This document shows positions 21,713 through 34,400 of a DNA stretch of 64,000 nucleotides, in pieces; position 1 is the first letter of the stretch, and every line of letters begins with the position of its first letter. Made by a program: the position numbers and the translations under genes. Location: the NCBI GenBank assembly GCA_012845835.1, contig JABAKD010000027.1, positions 15,534,073 to 15,598,072 on the forward strand. Reading direction: 5' to 3'. The stretch comes from Undaria pinnatifida (lineage: Eukaryota; Sar; Phaeophyceae; Laminariales; Alariaceae). A model generated the notes under the pieces. It worked only from the letters and a program-made list of their open reading frames with translations. It made no database searches and was not told the DNA's origin.

Positions 21713-24689
21713 TGCTGTTGTTGTTGTTGTTGTTGTTGTTATTGTTGTTGTTGTTGTCGATCACTCACGAACACGCCGGAAAGAAAAAACCCAAGGAAAT
21801 ATATATACATATATATAGCACGAAGTGACAATACAAACGAAAATCTGTACTGTGTCAGGCCGGGGCAAATGCACGATACAAAAAATATAAAACACTCGCT
21901 AGGCGCAGATACACCTTGGCGAAAAACACGGGAAACAACTGAACCCGTCTTGGACTACAGCAGTGGAGCGTATATAAGGCGGTCAGAGTAAGACGGCCAC
22001 TCGAGCTTAAGCGGCCAAAATCGGGCTTGCACGACAGAAACCCTTAACAAGGCGGCTGCCGCCCTATGTAGAGCTGGGCCCTGTTGAGGGTGGTAGCAGT
22101 CTTGTGCAGGGCGGTATCCATCCTATTTACTCTCCATTATCGCCTCCACTTCAATATAAAAAGCCCTCTGCTACAGCTCCCTCAGAGACAGAAGATATAC
22201 ATAGCACACTCCTACTAGCGCCTTTTACCTGCAGAAGGCCAGGTTGGCGTCCCAGGCCGACTCCGTGCTGCACACTGGGGGCATACGCGGGGTTACTACT
22301 AAGTAATTAGAGAGTTGCGGGGGGGAAAGCAGGTACGAACTGTCTTTTCTACCACGCTGTACTGTACATGCTGTACACTTGAATGCGGTGGTCACTCGAT
22401 AGGATGGTTACCGCCGTGTTCGGATAACGTTAGAACGCCTCACTGGGGGATTATGAGGCCCACAACAAACAGGCAACCTCTCGCAATAGGGCGGTCATAA
22501 TTGCTTTGCACTGTACCCCTTTATATAGGCTTCACGAACATAACTGACCGCCACGTTAGACTAAGAAATCATTACCTGCGCAGCAATTCAACTCAAGCTT
22601 GAGACTATCTTTACGCCTTTGTACTTACAAAACAATGCAACGCTGGGGCCTTTTCTCCCGCTGGCGGCGCGGCACGGCGTTGTGAGACGCACACCGCAGC
22701 GCTGTCTTCTAGCTCAGTGATACGAAGTATTGGTGCATTGTGTTTCTAACAAAAGCACAATCTGCGGTTTGTCATATTTATACATGTATTCATTGTTACT
22801 ACATGGCACGGAGTAGCGAGTATGTCGTACGAGTGACTATGTTGCCGATGAACGACTCGGCAGACTACTCGTTACAGTTGTGGCGAACTACCTGTAAGCA
22901 GCGGGCGCTCCCACCTTTTTTGCTGTCCTTGGTCTTCTTCCCCTTTGCCGGTGGCGGAGCTTTGGCTTCTGGAGGGGCGGGCTCCGGTAGGGGCTTCCCT
23001 GCTGCCGCAAACGCCGAGTCCACCGCGACCTTGGCGTCGACGTACTTAACGCCGTACCGTTGCGATATCTGAAAAATGCAGGCATCAAAATCACTCATAA
23101 TTAAATTTCATCCTTTTGCTGTGAATTCAAACCGAAAGCATGGCGGATTTTTTTTGTGTGTGTTTGTGTGTGTTGACCAATGACCAGTACTTCATGCCGG
23201 AGCATCAGTATGCGGTCAAGGCCAGTCAGTGAACAGGTACCTCCGAAGACCTGTAAGCCAATGAATAAGTCGACGAGCGCACCCCATGGTACGGTAGAAA
23301 TGCCCTTTTTTTTTTTTCAAAGGCTCCTCCCTTTGCTGCCCAATGAACAAAGCCAACTTGATTCATGAAACTTGCTAAAGACGGGCGATCGATACGGTAC
23401 GCAGCTTGCAAATACGAGTTTCGACCTTGAATTCGTCGAACTCACAGCTGATGTCGTTAACATAATTTATTAAATCCCTTGGCCTGTGTAGGTATACGCC
23501 AAAGCATACTGCTGAACAACAAGAATTGTCAGATTCCGACGATCTTGGGTGAGTGTTGAGAAATTATTAAGGAATTATTAAGGAATTATTAAGGAATTAT
23601 TAAGGAATTATTAAGGAATTATTAAGGAATTATTAAGGAATTATTAAGGAATTATTAAGGAATTATTAAGGAATTATTAAGGAATTATTAAGGAATTATT
23701 AAGGAATTATTAAGGAATTATTAAGGAATTATTAAGGAATTATTAGGGAATTAGTGGGGTATTAGTCCGTTTGACCACTTGCAAAAGATTAACCAATAGC
23801 TTACCCAAACTAAGCCTTATAATATTAAGGAGCCCCGTCACTCAGAAAGCACTTACTTACGCCAAAAAACGGTATGCCTTAATACCGCTATGACGTGCTG
23901 CGATAGGGGCAGCACTTTTCGGCTGAATCCTTCTCACAGGCGGTGCTCCTCAAGTGATAGACTATTAGACTAGACTAACAAACTGCCCAATATAATAATT
24001 ATACTAACAAATAAAGTGCTTGCCATCCGACAATGTATGCGCGGTATGAGCTTCAACGTTGATCACTCATGACGTTCCCGAAACAAGAAAACTCACGGAA
24101 AACAAAAGCAAATCTATGCAGAGTGTGACGCCCTCTTACCCAACAACGTAGGAATCTGATTGCCTTTTGCAATAGTCTTCGTTTACGTATAATAGTATAC
24201 TAGTATTTAATAGCATCTAACAGCATATGACAGTAGCTAACAGTATCTAACAGTGTAAAGTAGCATCTACTATTGACAGCATCTAGTAGTATACGATAGC
24301 CTCTATTAGTATCTAGTACTTCGAAGTATCTGATAGTATCTGATAGTATCTGATAGTATCTGATGGTATCTGATGGTATCTATCTGATAGTGTCTGATTG
24401 TATCTGATAGTATCTGATATTATCTGATGGTGTCTGATAGTGAGTATCTGATAGTATCTGATAGTATCTGATAGTATCTGATAGTATCTGATGATAGTGT
24501 ATCTGATAGCATTTTAGAGTATCTTATAGCATTTTAGTATGTGGTAGTATCGATCATGCTTGGTATCGATTACATCGATTATATCGATTAGACTGATTAA
24601 ACCGATTACATCGAATATACCGAGCGCATCAAAACATGCCTTGCTGGCGGGACTTGTTGGTTACGTAGTATATCGATTATATCGATTTC

Positions 24690-24756
<67 letters not shown>

Positions 24757-25457
24757 TATTTTTCACACACATCTACTTTCCAGCTTCTGGACAAGCCGGG
24801 GTTACAGGTATCGTCCCTTCTCCCCCCCGGTTCTTGCCTTCCATATTTATTGCGCATAGGGTTCAGCAATCCCACTGTTCGTCGATTTTTCATCGAGTGT
24901 TGCTAACTCACCACGCTCTCGCGCTTTCCGCAAGTCAATTTGTGCGCAAAAAAAGTCCCCACGAATTTATACGAGTGTGCACTCGAGGGGATTCGAACTC
25001 ACGAAACTGACCTATACCAGGCTCGAGGATAAACTGATACGCCACCGGGGCGACCGGCTAGGGTTAGAGAATATACCTGATATCAATTATATCGATTTAT
25101 CGATTATATCGGTTATATCGAGCATATCAAAACATGCCTGATTGGCTTGGCTTGTTGGTTATATAGATTATATCGATTACACTCGGTATCGATTATATCG
25201 ATGCTATCTATTATATATAATGCCGAAACATCGCCAAACCTCCCACAACTCATCACATGTCACCCACCCACATGGCGGGATACTCAATAAGCAGACTACC
25301 TACACGTACCAACGTTTTCCTGTGAAATTCCCCCCCCCCCCCCCCCCCCCCTCCCTTTCCCCCCCCCCCCCCCCTCCCTTCCCCCCCCCCCCCCCCCCCT
25401 CCCTTTCCCCCCCCCCCTCCCTTCCCCCCCCCCCCCCCCCCCCCGCCCCCCCCCCCG

Positions 25458-25488
<31 letters not shown>

Positions 25489-28400
25489 CTTAAACCTTAC
25501 TTCACTCCGTATTTCGATTCAACCCACACTGCGTAGCGAAATCAATAATACACACATAGCCAAACTATGAAGAGTAACGGTATCATAAGTGCATTATGAT
25601 ACCGCTACAACCCATAGTTGTCAAGGCTGGTTACTGCATGTCTATCTTCAGGGATAAATATGCATTTAACCATACTTGACAAAAGCCGCGAGGGGGAACG
25701 TTGAAATTGCCAAACGTCCCTCGCAACTTCGTTTTAGGCCCCCCGAATCTATGTTCGAAAACACGATTCTGATACAATACGATAATGAGCTCTAGAACAT
25801 CAAACAAAAAGTACGTGTAGAAAAAACCACGTGGTTGCAAAACAAACAAGACAAAATAATATGTATTCGAAAACAACACCCTGATACAATACGATAACGA
25901 AACCTAGAACATCAACCAAAATGTACACGTGTAGCAAAAACTACGTGGTTACAAAATAACATGTATTCGAAAATACCGCTCCGAAACAACACGATAACAA
26001 AGTCTAGAACATAAACCAAAACATATAGGTGTAACATCACAAACGCGGAAAGCACCACTTTGAAACAATACGATAACCGAGTCTAGAATATCAACCAAAA
26101 CATACGTGGAACAAAAACCACGCGGACATACGACACACTATAACCATATATACGTCCGCATACGAACACCAGTCAAAAGGTGGAACCCATATACCATGGG
26201 TTCCAAAATTGAGGTCCCTACGAGTCTGAAACATCACATAGTCCACATAAAGTCTTCACACAAACCTAAAAATGCGTTACAACTGCTCGTTGCCAAATGG
26301 CAGGTTCATCAAGAACGCAAGAACAAACAGAACGAGAGGCAGGGTAATCGAAGCAGCGCAAATCATTATAGCATTCGCCCACCACATCACCTCCTTTGAA
26401 ATTGGTTTTGGGCATCAGCGAACTGGGTCCAACGCATGCCCGTAGTGTCTTAGGTGGAGTGAGAAGCGGTAGTAAAAATCAAGTGCGCTGCTCGATAACC
26501 TGTTCCTGACCGTCGGTATACTGAACAATCTTCGGGCCGCGTCTTCTCTGTGTCAGGTGTGTGAGGAATTTCTTTGTCATTTTTCAAGCAAGCGGTTGCG
26601 TTGGCATATACTACCTGGCTTGATGTAAAGGAAAGGAACACCACTGAGCGATCATCTACTACATGTTAGGGCATGTTTTCATGAACACCACTAACAAGAG
26701 CACCAGACATGGACGCGACATCTACAGGACTACAACATCTTCGACGACAGCGGGGAGAAAACAGGACGTATAAGTGTACACTATATACAGTCTATAATAA
26801 TGTGGAAAGTAAGTACAGACAGGGATGTTAACACTGCGGTGAAACCACACGACCAACCTATTACGGAGGGTATTTCGTGCCTCCATCCGCTTACATGATT
26901 GCCTGACAACCCCTACTATTCCAAACGCAGTGGAATGTGCCTAACGAAGTAAAGTCACCCTCGCGTTCAATAGTGGTGACATCGCATGTCCACGTGAGAC
27001 AACCTTTACGAAACGCAGTAGCATATGCCTGACGAAGTGAAGTCACCCTCGCCTTCAATAGTAGTGACATCGCATATATATGACGATTGCATGCCCACCT
27101 CAACTGCTGTATTTGTAAGATGTATCTCTGTCTTAGAATTGGCGACCTCAGAGCCCCACAGCGGCACGGTAAAAATCATGGACGTGAAATCGCACATTTG
27201 AGACAATGATAAGTTGAAAAGGAAGCACAAACAGACGTGATACACTGCCGACCCATCGCATACCCTCCTGAGACGACCTCTACGAAACACAGTACCATTT
27301 ACCTCACGAAGTAAAATCACCCTCGCGATCAATAGTGATGACATCGCATTATATGACATCACATACCCACCTCGCCTGATGTATTTGTAGGACGTATCTC
27401 TGACTTAAAATTGACGACCGCAGAGCCCCACATCGACAAGGTAAAATCATAGGCGTGAAATCGTACATTTATTTGAGACAAAAATAATTTGGAAAAGGAA
27501 GCACAAGCAGATGTGTTAAAATTGCGGTAAACAACCTTACCAACCCATTACGTAGGGTATTTCGTACATACCGTGTGCATGATCGCCTCCCCACCTATGC
27601 CAAGCGAAGTATTACTAACGAGGTAACGTGATTGAGCGCGTGTATACCAAGTATGACTAATGAGGTAACGTAATTGAGCACATGTATACCAAGCGTCGAT
27701 TCGCATCCCTCCCTCTAATGCTCAATGACGGAGGCAGCACATGGCCACATACATCACCTCGCATGCTGTATTTGGCAATACGTATCTCGTGCGTATAATT
27801 AGCGATGTCGATAATAATGGTGACTGTATGATGATGGTGACAAACACAGTGCATGACCACATCACCTCGCCTGTTGCGTTTGACAATACGTTCTTATAAT
27901 TAGCGATGTCAGAAAATAATGGTACCCACAAATATTCTATAAAATATTCTAGCTTTCGATCGCTGTATCATACAACAACAAACTGTGAAGATTTAACACG
28001 TTATTTACTACACTTAAACACTGGGTTGCATGCTGCATCTAACATCAAACCTTCTAGAATAGTAAACATTACAAGCCAGATGATATAAAGGGATGTCTTA
28101 TTGCTTCAATCGTCAGGTTTGTCCCCTTTGAGAATTTATAGTTTCCGCGCACATATTGAAATGTCCCGCCCCCCGCCCCCCCCCCCCCCCCCCCCCCCCT
28201 CCCCTCCCCCTCCACTGACCTCTTTTTCATAACAAACCCCAACCCTTTCCCCCCCCCGCCCCTCCGTCCCCCGATCCCCCCCCCCCCCTTCCGCCTAGTC
28301 TATCCAAACGCCCCACTCACAATCAAAATCGGCCTGAGTAATAAACCACCTATACGCAGTTGATACCACGTCATTATCTTTCTGACCATCCATGACGAAG

Positions 28401-31400
28401 GTTTCAATTATCCCCCCCCCCCCCCCCCCCCCCCTCCAACGCCCCCTCTTTTCCGACCACCTACACGATCGCCTAGACCTAGCACCACGCGTATAACAAG
28501 CTGCTACATATCTTTGATCTCACAGCCGAAGTGTATTTGAATATTATTTGTGACCTAAACCTCCTAAAAATCCCCCCCCCCCCTCTTGCTCTCCCTTACT
28601 CAAACGCCCCACCAAATATCAAAATCCGCCACATTAATAAACACTTCACGCACAGGATATCACCTCATTATCTTTCGAGAGCCATCCATGCCGCTGTGTT
28701 TCCCCCCCCCCCCCCCGCCTCCAACGCCCCCTCTTTCCCGACCACCTGCACGATCGCCTAGACCTAGCACCACGCGTATAACAAGCTGATACATATCTTT
28801 GATCTCACAGCCGAAGTGTATTTGAATATTATTTGTGACCTAAACCTCCTAAAAAATCATCCCCCCCCCCCCCCTCTTGCTCTCCCTTACTCAAACGCCC
28901 CACCAAATATCGAAATCCGCCACATTAATAAACACTTCACGCACAGGATATCACCTCATTATCTTTCGAGAGCCATCCATGCCGCTGTTTCCCCCCCCCC
29001 CCCCCCCCGCCTCGAACGCCCCCTTCTTCCCCATCGCCCGCACCTTCGCCTAGACCTAGCACCACACGTATAACAAACCCCTCACCTAAAGCCCTTCCCC
29101 CCCCCCACCCCCCCCCCCACCCCCCACCCCCGCCCCCACCCCCCACCCTCCCCCCCCAACCCATCCCAACCCCACCCCCTCGAACACTCCACCCTCTCTT
29201 TACTCACTGATTGTACGACTTACCCCAGGATATACACGATAAACTGATGTATTATTTCCAAAAATGTCACATTTATCCCCTCGAAATAATGTATAGTTTC
29301 CAGGCACATATCGAGCTGCCCCCCCCCCCCCCCCCCCCCCCCAACCCCCCCCCCCCCCCGCCCCCAATAATATACTGGTGCCAAAACCGTCAGATTTATC
29401 CCCTCGAAAGGATTTATAGCTTACATGCACAAATTGCCCCTTCCCCCCCCCCCCCCCCCCCCCCCCGCCCCCCTCCAAACCCGCTCGCTTTTGATCAAAA
29501 CCAGGCCCCCCCTTTCCCTTCACAGCTGTCAGATTTTGTCCCCCTCAGAAACGGGTTTTATAGTTTCCGCGCACAGACTGACTAAAATCATCCTGTTGAC
29601 CCTGATAGCTACACTGTAGCTGTAAGGGGAGTCGCCGACCTATATCCTTAATGAGGACACACAACCCGTAATGCGCGCGATCGGAGTATCACACACAGCT
29701 TGCAAAGATGAGTTTCGACGAAATCTTCGATCTCACAGCTGGAGTGTATTTTAATTTTTATAATATATTATATGGACTATATCGACTATTATATCGAGCG
29801 TGCACGCTTGGCGGTATTGCGAATGGTTATGATCGCGAACTCCTAGACCTTTATCCAGCGGCGAAGGGAGGTCTCCGGAAATCAACGCTGGCGGGATTGG
29901 TGTTACGAGCTCCAACGTACACATTTTGTTACTTACGTAGCACTATCGACTCGAAGAGCCCTCAGCCACAATCCACTGCTAATGGCACCCTTAGTCACTG
30001 CGACTGAGGGGTCTAGTGGATGGTACTACTATACGACCACAACAGTAGTACAGTATTGCTCGCGGTTCAGTCGATTAGGGTTAGGGTTAGGGTTAGAGAT
30101 AGTTGTTGACTGAGTGGTCACGTGGATAGTGCTACATAATGAGTAGCAGAGCTCCTCAACTCAAGAACCCTCCAAACATCGTCAGAATACATTTCCACTC
30201 GCAGTTAATTTACTACCAGGTATGTATATAGTTCCCTCCACGCATGCCTTTATGTAGTAAATAGTATAGAGGCCGTGGGATTATTCGTCGGAATGTCTTT
30301 TCTTTTACGTTTCTGTTTAGTTCTCGAGAGCGGCTACGTACAGAGCTCTTCACGTGAGGAAATCGCCTACTACTCAGAAAAGATTCGGTGCACCCGCTAC
30401 TACCGTGACTTTGCAACCGCTCGCATGCGTTATTGCATCCGCTGGCATGCGTTATTTAAAAGGTGCACACCGTCTTCTTTTTTTTGAGGCTCATAACATA
30501 ACGAATGAGATGACGAGGAGTTTTTTTTGGCCACACCCAAAAAAACGATTGATTTTTTCTAGAAAACTGTGAGCTCTACCCGACGAGCAAACCCATCACA
30601 TGGCCCACGTATTATACGAAACAAAACTATGTCGAAAAAAAAAACAATAATGGCATCCCAGAGATTTTCGGTCAACGCCTTTGCAACTGGAAACCCTTTT
30701 TTCTTTTACAATTTTACTCGAACTTAGTATAGGAAGATATTTTGGGACTCTTAAGGGGCTAAGGAGCTCCGTCAGTCAGAAATATAAACAAAAATGATAG
30801 CAACAAAAAAAGCGCCACCTCTGTCGCAGCACGCATCTGTCCGTTTGTGAGTGAAATGCTTGCCTGGTGGCAGACCGTGCTCTGGTTCCCGCCCGGGGGG
30901 CCGAGGATGACGCCGTTCAGAGGCGTGAGCGATCTGCTTGTCACGAACTCGCGGGCCAACAGTCTCGCAGAAGCCACGAACCCTTTCGACCACGCGATCG
31001 GCTCCAACTCCCCTGCAATGCGGTCGGTACGCGGGTAGAACGATTGCTGCGCGAAAACAGGCAGAATATATATATACGGTAGTACCAGGTAGACTATATA
31101 TACACATGCTACTGTCAAGGTACTCCGAGCAGGGATGCGGGGTTGGTCGGTGTTGGGACTCGTGCCCCTCATGGGTTACAGTGTCTTTGGCTGGTCCCTC
31201 CTCATGGCTCGCTGGCTAAACTCAAGGCTTACATTGTACTCTACTAAAGGAACGCTGAGAAACAAGTACCTGGTATAAGATAAAAGTGCAGGGCAAAGCA
31301 GGGCGGTGAACGATGGGGGGAGTCCTGCTTGACCACTCCGCCACCTACATTAAAGCCCATCTATGATGGCCTTGATGTGACCGTGACATTTAATACCACG

Positions 31401-34400
31401 TGGTTTCACCCCAACCATGACATGGTTTCCTGTCAAATCTATCGATTATCCATCTACGGAGAGTACTCCATAATGCATTTTTTTATCTTTTTTTTCCGCA
31501 CACTTCTACTTTCCAGCTTCTGGACAAGCCGGGGTCACAGGTGTCGTCCCTTCTCCCCCTCGGTTCTTGCCTTCATTTTTTTATGGCGCATAGGGTTCAG
31601 CAATCCCACTGCTCGTCGATTTTTCATCGAGTGTTGCTAACTCACGCTCTCGCGCTTTCCGCAAGTCAATTTGTGCGCAAGAAAAAGTCCCCACGAATTT
31701 ATACGAGTATGCACTCGGGAGCATTCGAACTCACGAAACTGACCTATACCAGGCTCGAGGATAATAACCTGATACGCCACCGGGGCGATCGGCTTTATTA
31801 GGCCACCCTGAATAGTCGTAGATGTAGATCACATGGCAATCAAAGGATGCCAACAAAATATCCAGAAATTGGAGAGGGGGTCGAAGGCGGCGATTCGAAA
31901 CAGACGAAGAGGAGGCTATAGATTCGTCCACACCTCGTAATGAGGCTGAGACGCCTCATTGCAAGATATATACAACCCTATGAAGAAGCTCACAACCGTA
32001 AGAGTTCGAGAAAGGGTATGTACCTACGGTATGCCAGTCGCGATCGGCCTACGAACGAAGAGCACTCCACAACACTACGAGGGGTGGCATCGCCGTTTTT
32101 TTTCTGGAGCGCTCCTTGTTTGATTCAGAGCTCGCTATGGCTCACACAAAAAGGTATACTGATTCAGAGCAAACTGAAGGTGCAACCCGATGAACGAACG
32201 TGGCCTAGGTATACAAAAGCAATACTTTTTGCAAAAAAGCACGAATGAATGGCCTTCCGACGATTTAGTTATGTTATTAATACTATTAATAATATTCACA
32301 GTATTAGCAGGTTAAGGAGCCTAGCCAATCAGGAAACGTTTCGGCCAAAAGGAAAAATGTGCTATCTCCAGCGCAGCACGCGTCTGCTATTAATATACAC
32401 GTATTCGTGCATCCCAGAGCGCTATTGGAGCACCCCCTGCGAGATTCGTGAGTGGAACGATAGCTGCGCAAACGCAACAACATACACTCAGGACGGGTGG
32501 ACTTTTTGCGTACCTGCAGAGACACGAAAAAACTTTGAGATCAACGTATGCACATACATTTCGAGCCACCGTCTGGGAGACAGCAATTCTCGTGTGGGCA
32601 TGGTGTGGCAACGGAGAAGACCAGAGGACCATGTTATCACTAGATAGATGCAAATGGGAAGGAATAAACCTGTTTCCGTAGACAAAGTTAGTCGCCACTA
32701 ACCTAGTATCTGCTCCGGGGACCTAACACACCACTTCGGCCACAATATGTACAGCACGCAACCCCAGCAAAAAAGTATACAGCAGTAGTACTAGCAACCT
32801 AGGGTCACTACCTTGGCCTTTCGCGCCTAACGCCTAACTCATGCAGTGCATACAGCGCATACAGCACGGGACACCAAAAAAGAAACATAAATACTGGACC
32901 AGGCTGGGCTTCTTGTTTTGGGAGAGGATGCGTTCTACACTAACTTCAGTACAACGACTGCCGGATTTATCATAACCTAGTGAATTCCAGCCTGTCTGTA
33001 TTATTGCCCTGTTTCACATTAGATGTCCTGTACAGTGCAGAACTCCTACTAAGAACCCAAGCAACAAGAAAAACTAGCTGAACTAAACAGGAAAATTGGT
33101 CAACCGCTACGCCGGAGCTAGTGTAGAAAACACCTCTTTCCGAGAAATAGAAATCCAGCCTGAGCCTACACGCTCGTTTCTTATTAATAAGTTTCTTGTA
33201 CTGTATATACAGCAGTGTCTCATGGGTCCAGCACTCACCGCTTGCCACCAAATCTTCCAACACGCCGCCATCGTTCGAAAAGCAGACATCTATCAGCATG
33301 GACAACGCAGCAGGGTCTTCAATCAGGGTACACTCAAGCTCCGCTTCAGTCATCGACCGCGTTGCCCCGCTCCCTCCAAAGCCCCTTCCGATCGCTTCCG
33401 TCAGTTCCTTAGCGGTACACTGCGACCCGCCCCCTTCGACAGCCAGTATGTACGGCTTTGGGAACGGCGCCGGCGAAGCACCGCACTCAGCAGGGCGGAG
33501 CAATCTTCCGACGAGCACGCTCAAGTCAACCACGTGAATAAGTGGTAGGTGGTTGTTTCCCGAAGTGCAGGTCGGCAGAAGGACAGGCGCATCCCCCGCC
33601 CTCCAAGCTTCCCGAAACAGCCTCAGGAGGGGGCCTTCCCCCAAACCGTACGGGATACCGGCGCCTACCACGCAAGCGTTGATACCCGCCGATTGCTGCA
33701 GACTAAGCGCTAGATCCTCGAGCCGTTTGTGCTCGAGGTACCCTACTGGTGGCTGCCGGCGTAGGTAATCGCCTTCTGCCAAGGCTGACTCGGGGGTAGC
33801 TGGGAAACGTCGCCTGCCGAAGCCCGACGACCCGGGGGGACCGCCGCCACGGGTAATCCGGCCTGAATTTTTCGAGCTCGCGGTCCCTAGCGGTCGATTG
33901 TTCTCTCGAGACGGGGAGAACCCGCCCATGAAGGAGGAGGCTCGTGGGAGAGCTCCGGCTCCCGCTCCCGCGCTTTGTGGGGAGCGCCTGGTCATGGCCA
34001 TCATTGACACTGGACGCGAGAGCGAGCGATGCGATGACGCGACTTCGGATGTTGAGGCCGCGGACGGCAAGAGTTTGGTGTTCGCCCAAGTCGTGGTGGT
34101 TGATAGCACTAGGACATGGGTCGGTCCACCTGGGTCGTTTTCAGTCACCCGGAGCGCGGCCAGGATGGCGTCGGTGCCTCGGAGGTCCTCGATAAGGCAT
34201 AGTACGATTACGTTCGAGAGTAGGGCCAGTCGGGCTGTTTGAGCCTCGTCGTTGGCGTCCACCGTTTGGGAAACCACGCCCGCGATATCTTCAGCGTCTG
34301 TATTCACAAGGGAAGGAAGAGGAAGCGGTGTGAAGAGGGTGCGAAAGTTACCTCAGCGGAAAACATTGTGCAGAAGAAGTCCCTCTACAGTGCCGGTTGA

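Larger units (their letters stand above)
23069..30863 (-). other. AK7 intron 3 (7.8 kb), GC-AG
   Basis: The donor is CACCAG|GCAAGC and the acceptor is tttttcag. It contains the 11-bp array, TCTGATAGTA repeats, a SINE copy, poly-C/poly-T blocks, two series of long degenerate tandem repeats (25740-26120; 26930-27560) and a large inverted R1 copy. No exon was seen within it. Confidence 0.6.

Noticed and set aside
21423-21828. Long poly-Asn and poly-Leu open frames
   Set aside because: They are translations of the (TTG)n microsatellite inside AK7 intron 4, with no conserved sequence on either side in frame.
23562-23748. CRISPR-like array
   Set aside because: The 11-bp units are directly adjacent with no spacers, and the window is eukaryotic.
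30073-30096. Chromosome end or telomere seed
   Set aside because: Only about three TTAGGG units inside an AK7 intron; interstitial motifs of this length are common.
33096-34242. Plus-strand open frames over AK7 exon 2
   Set aside because: They lack motifs; the minus strand matches AK7 along its length.
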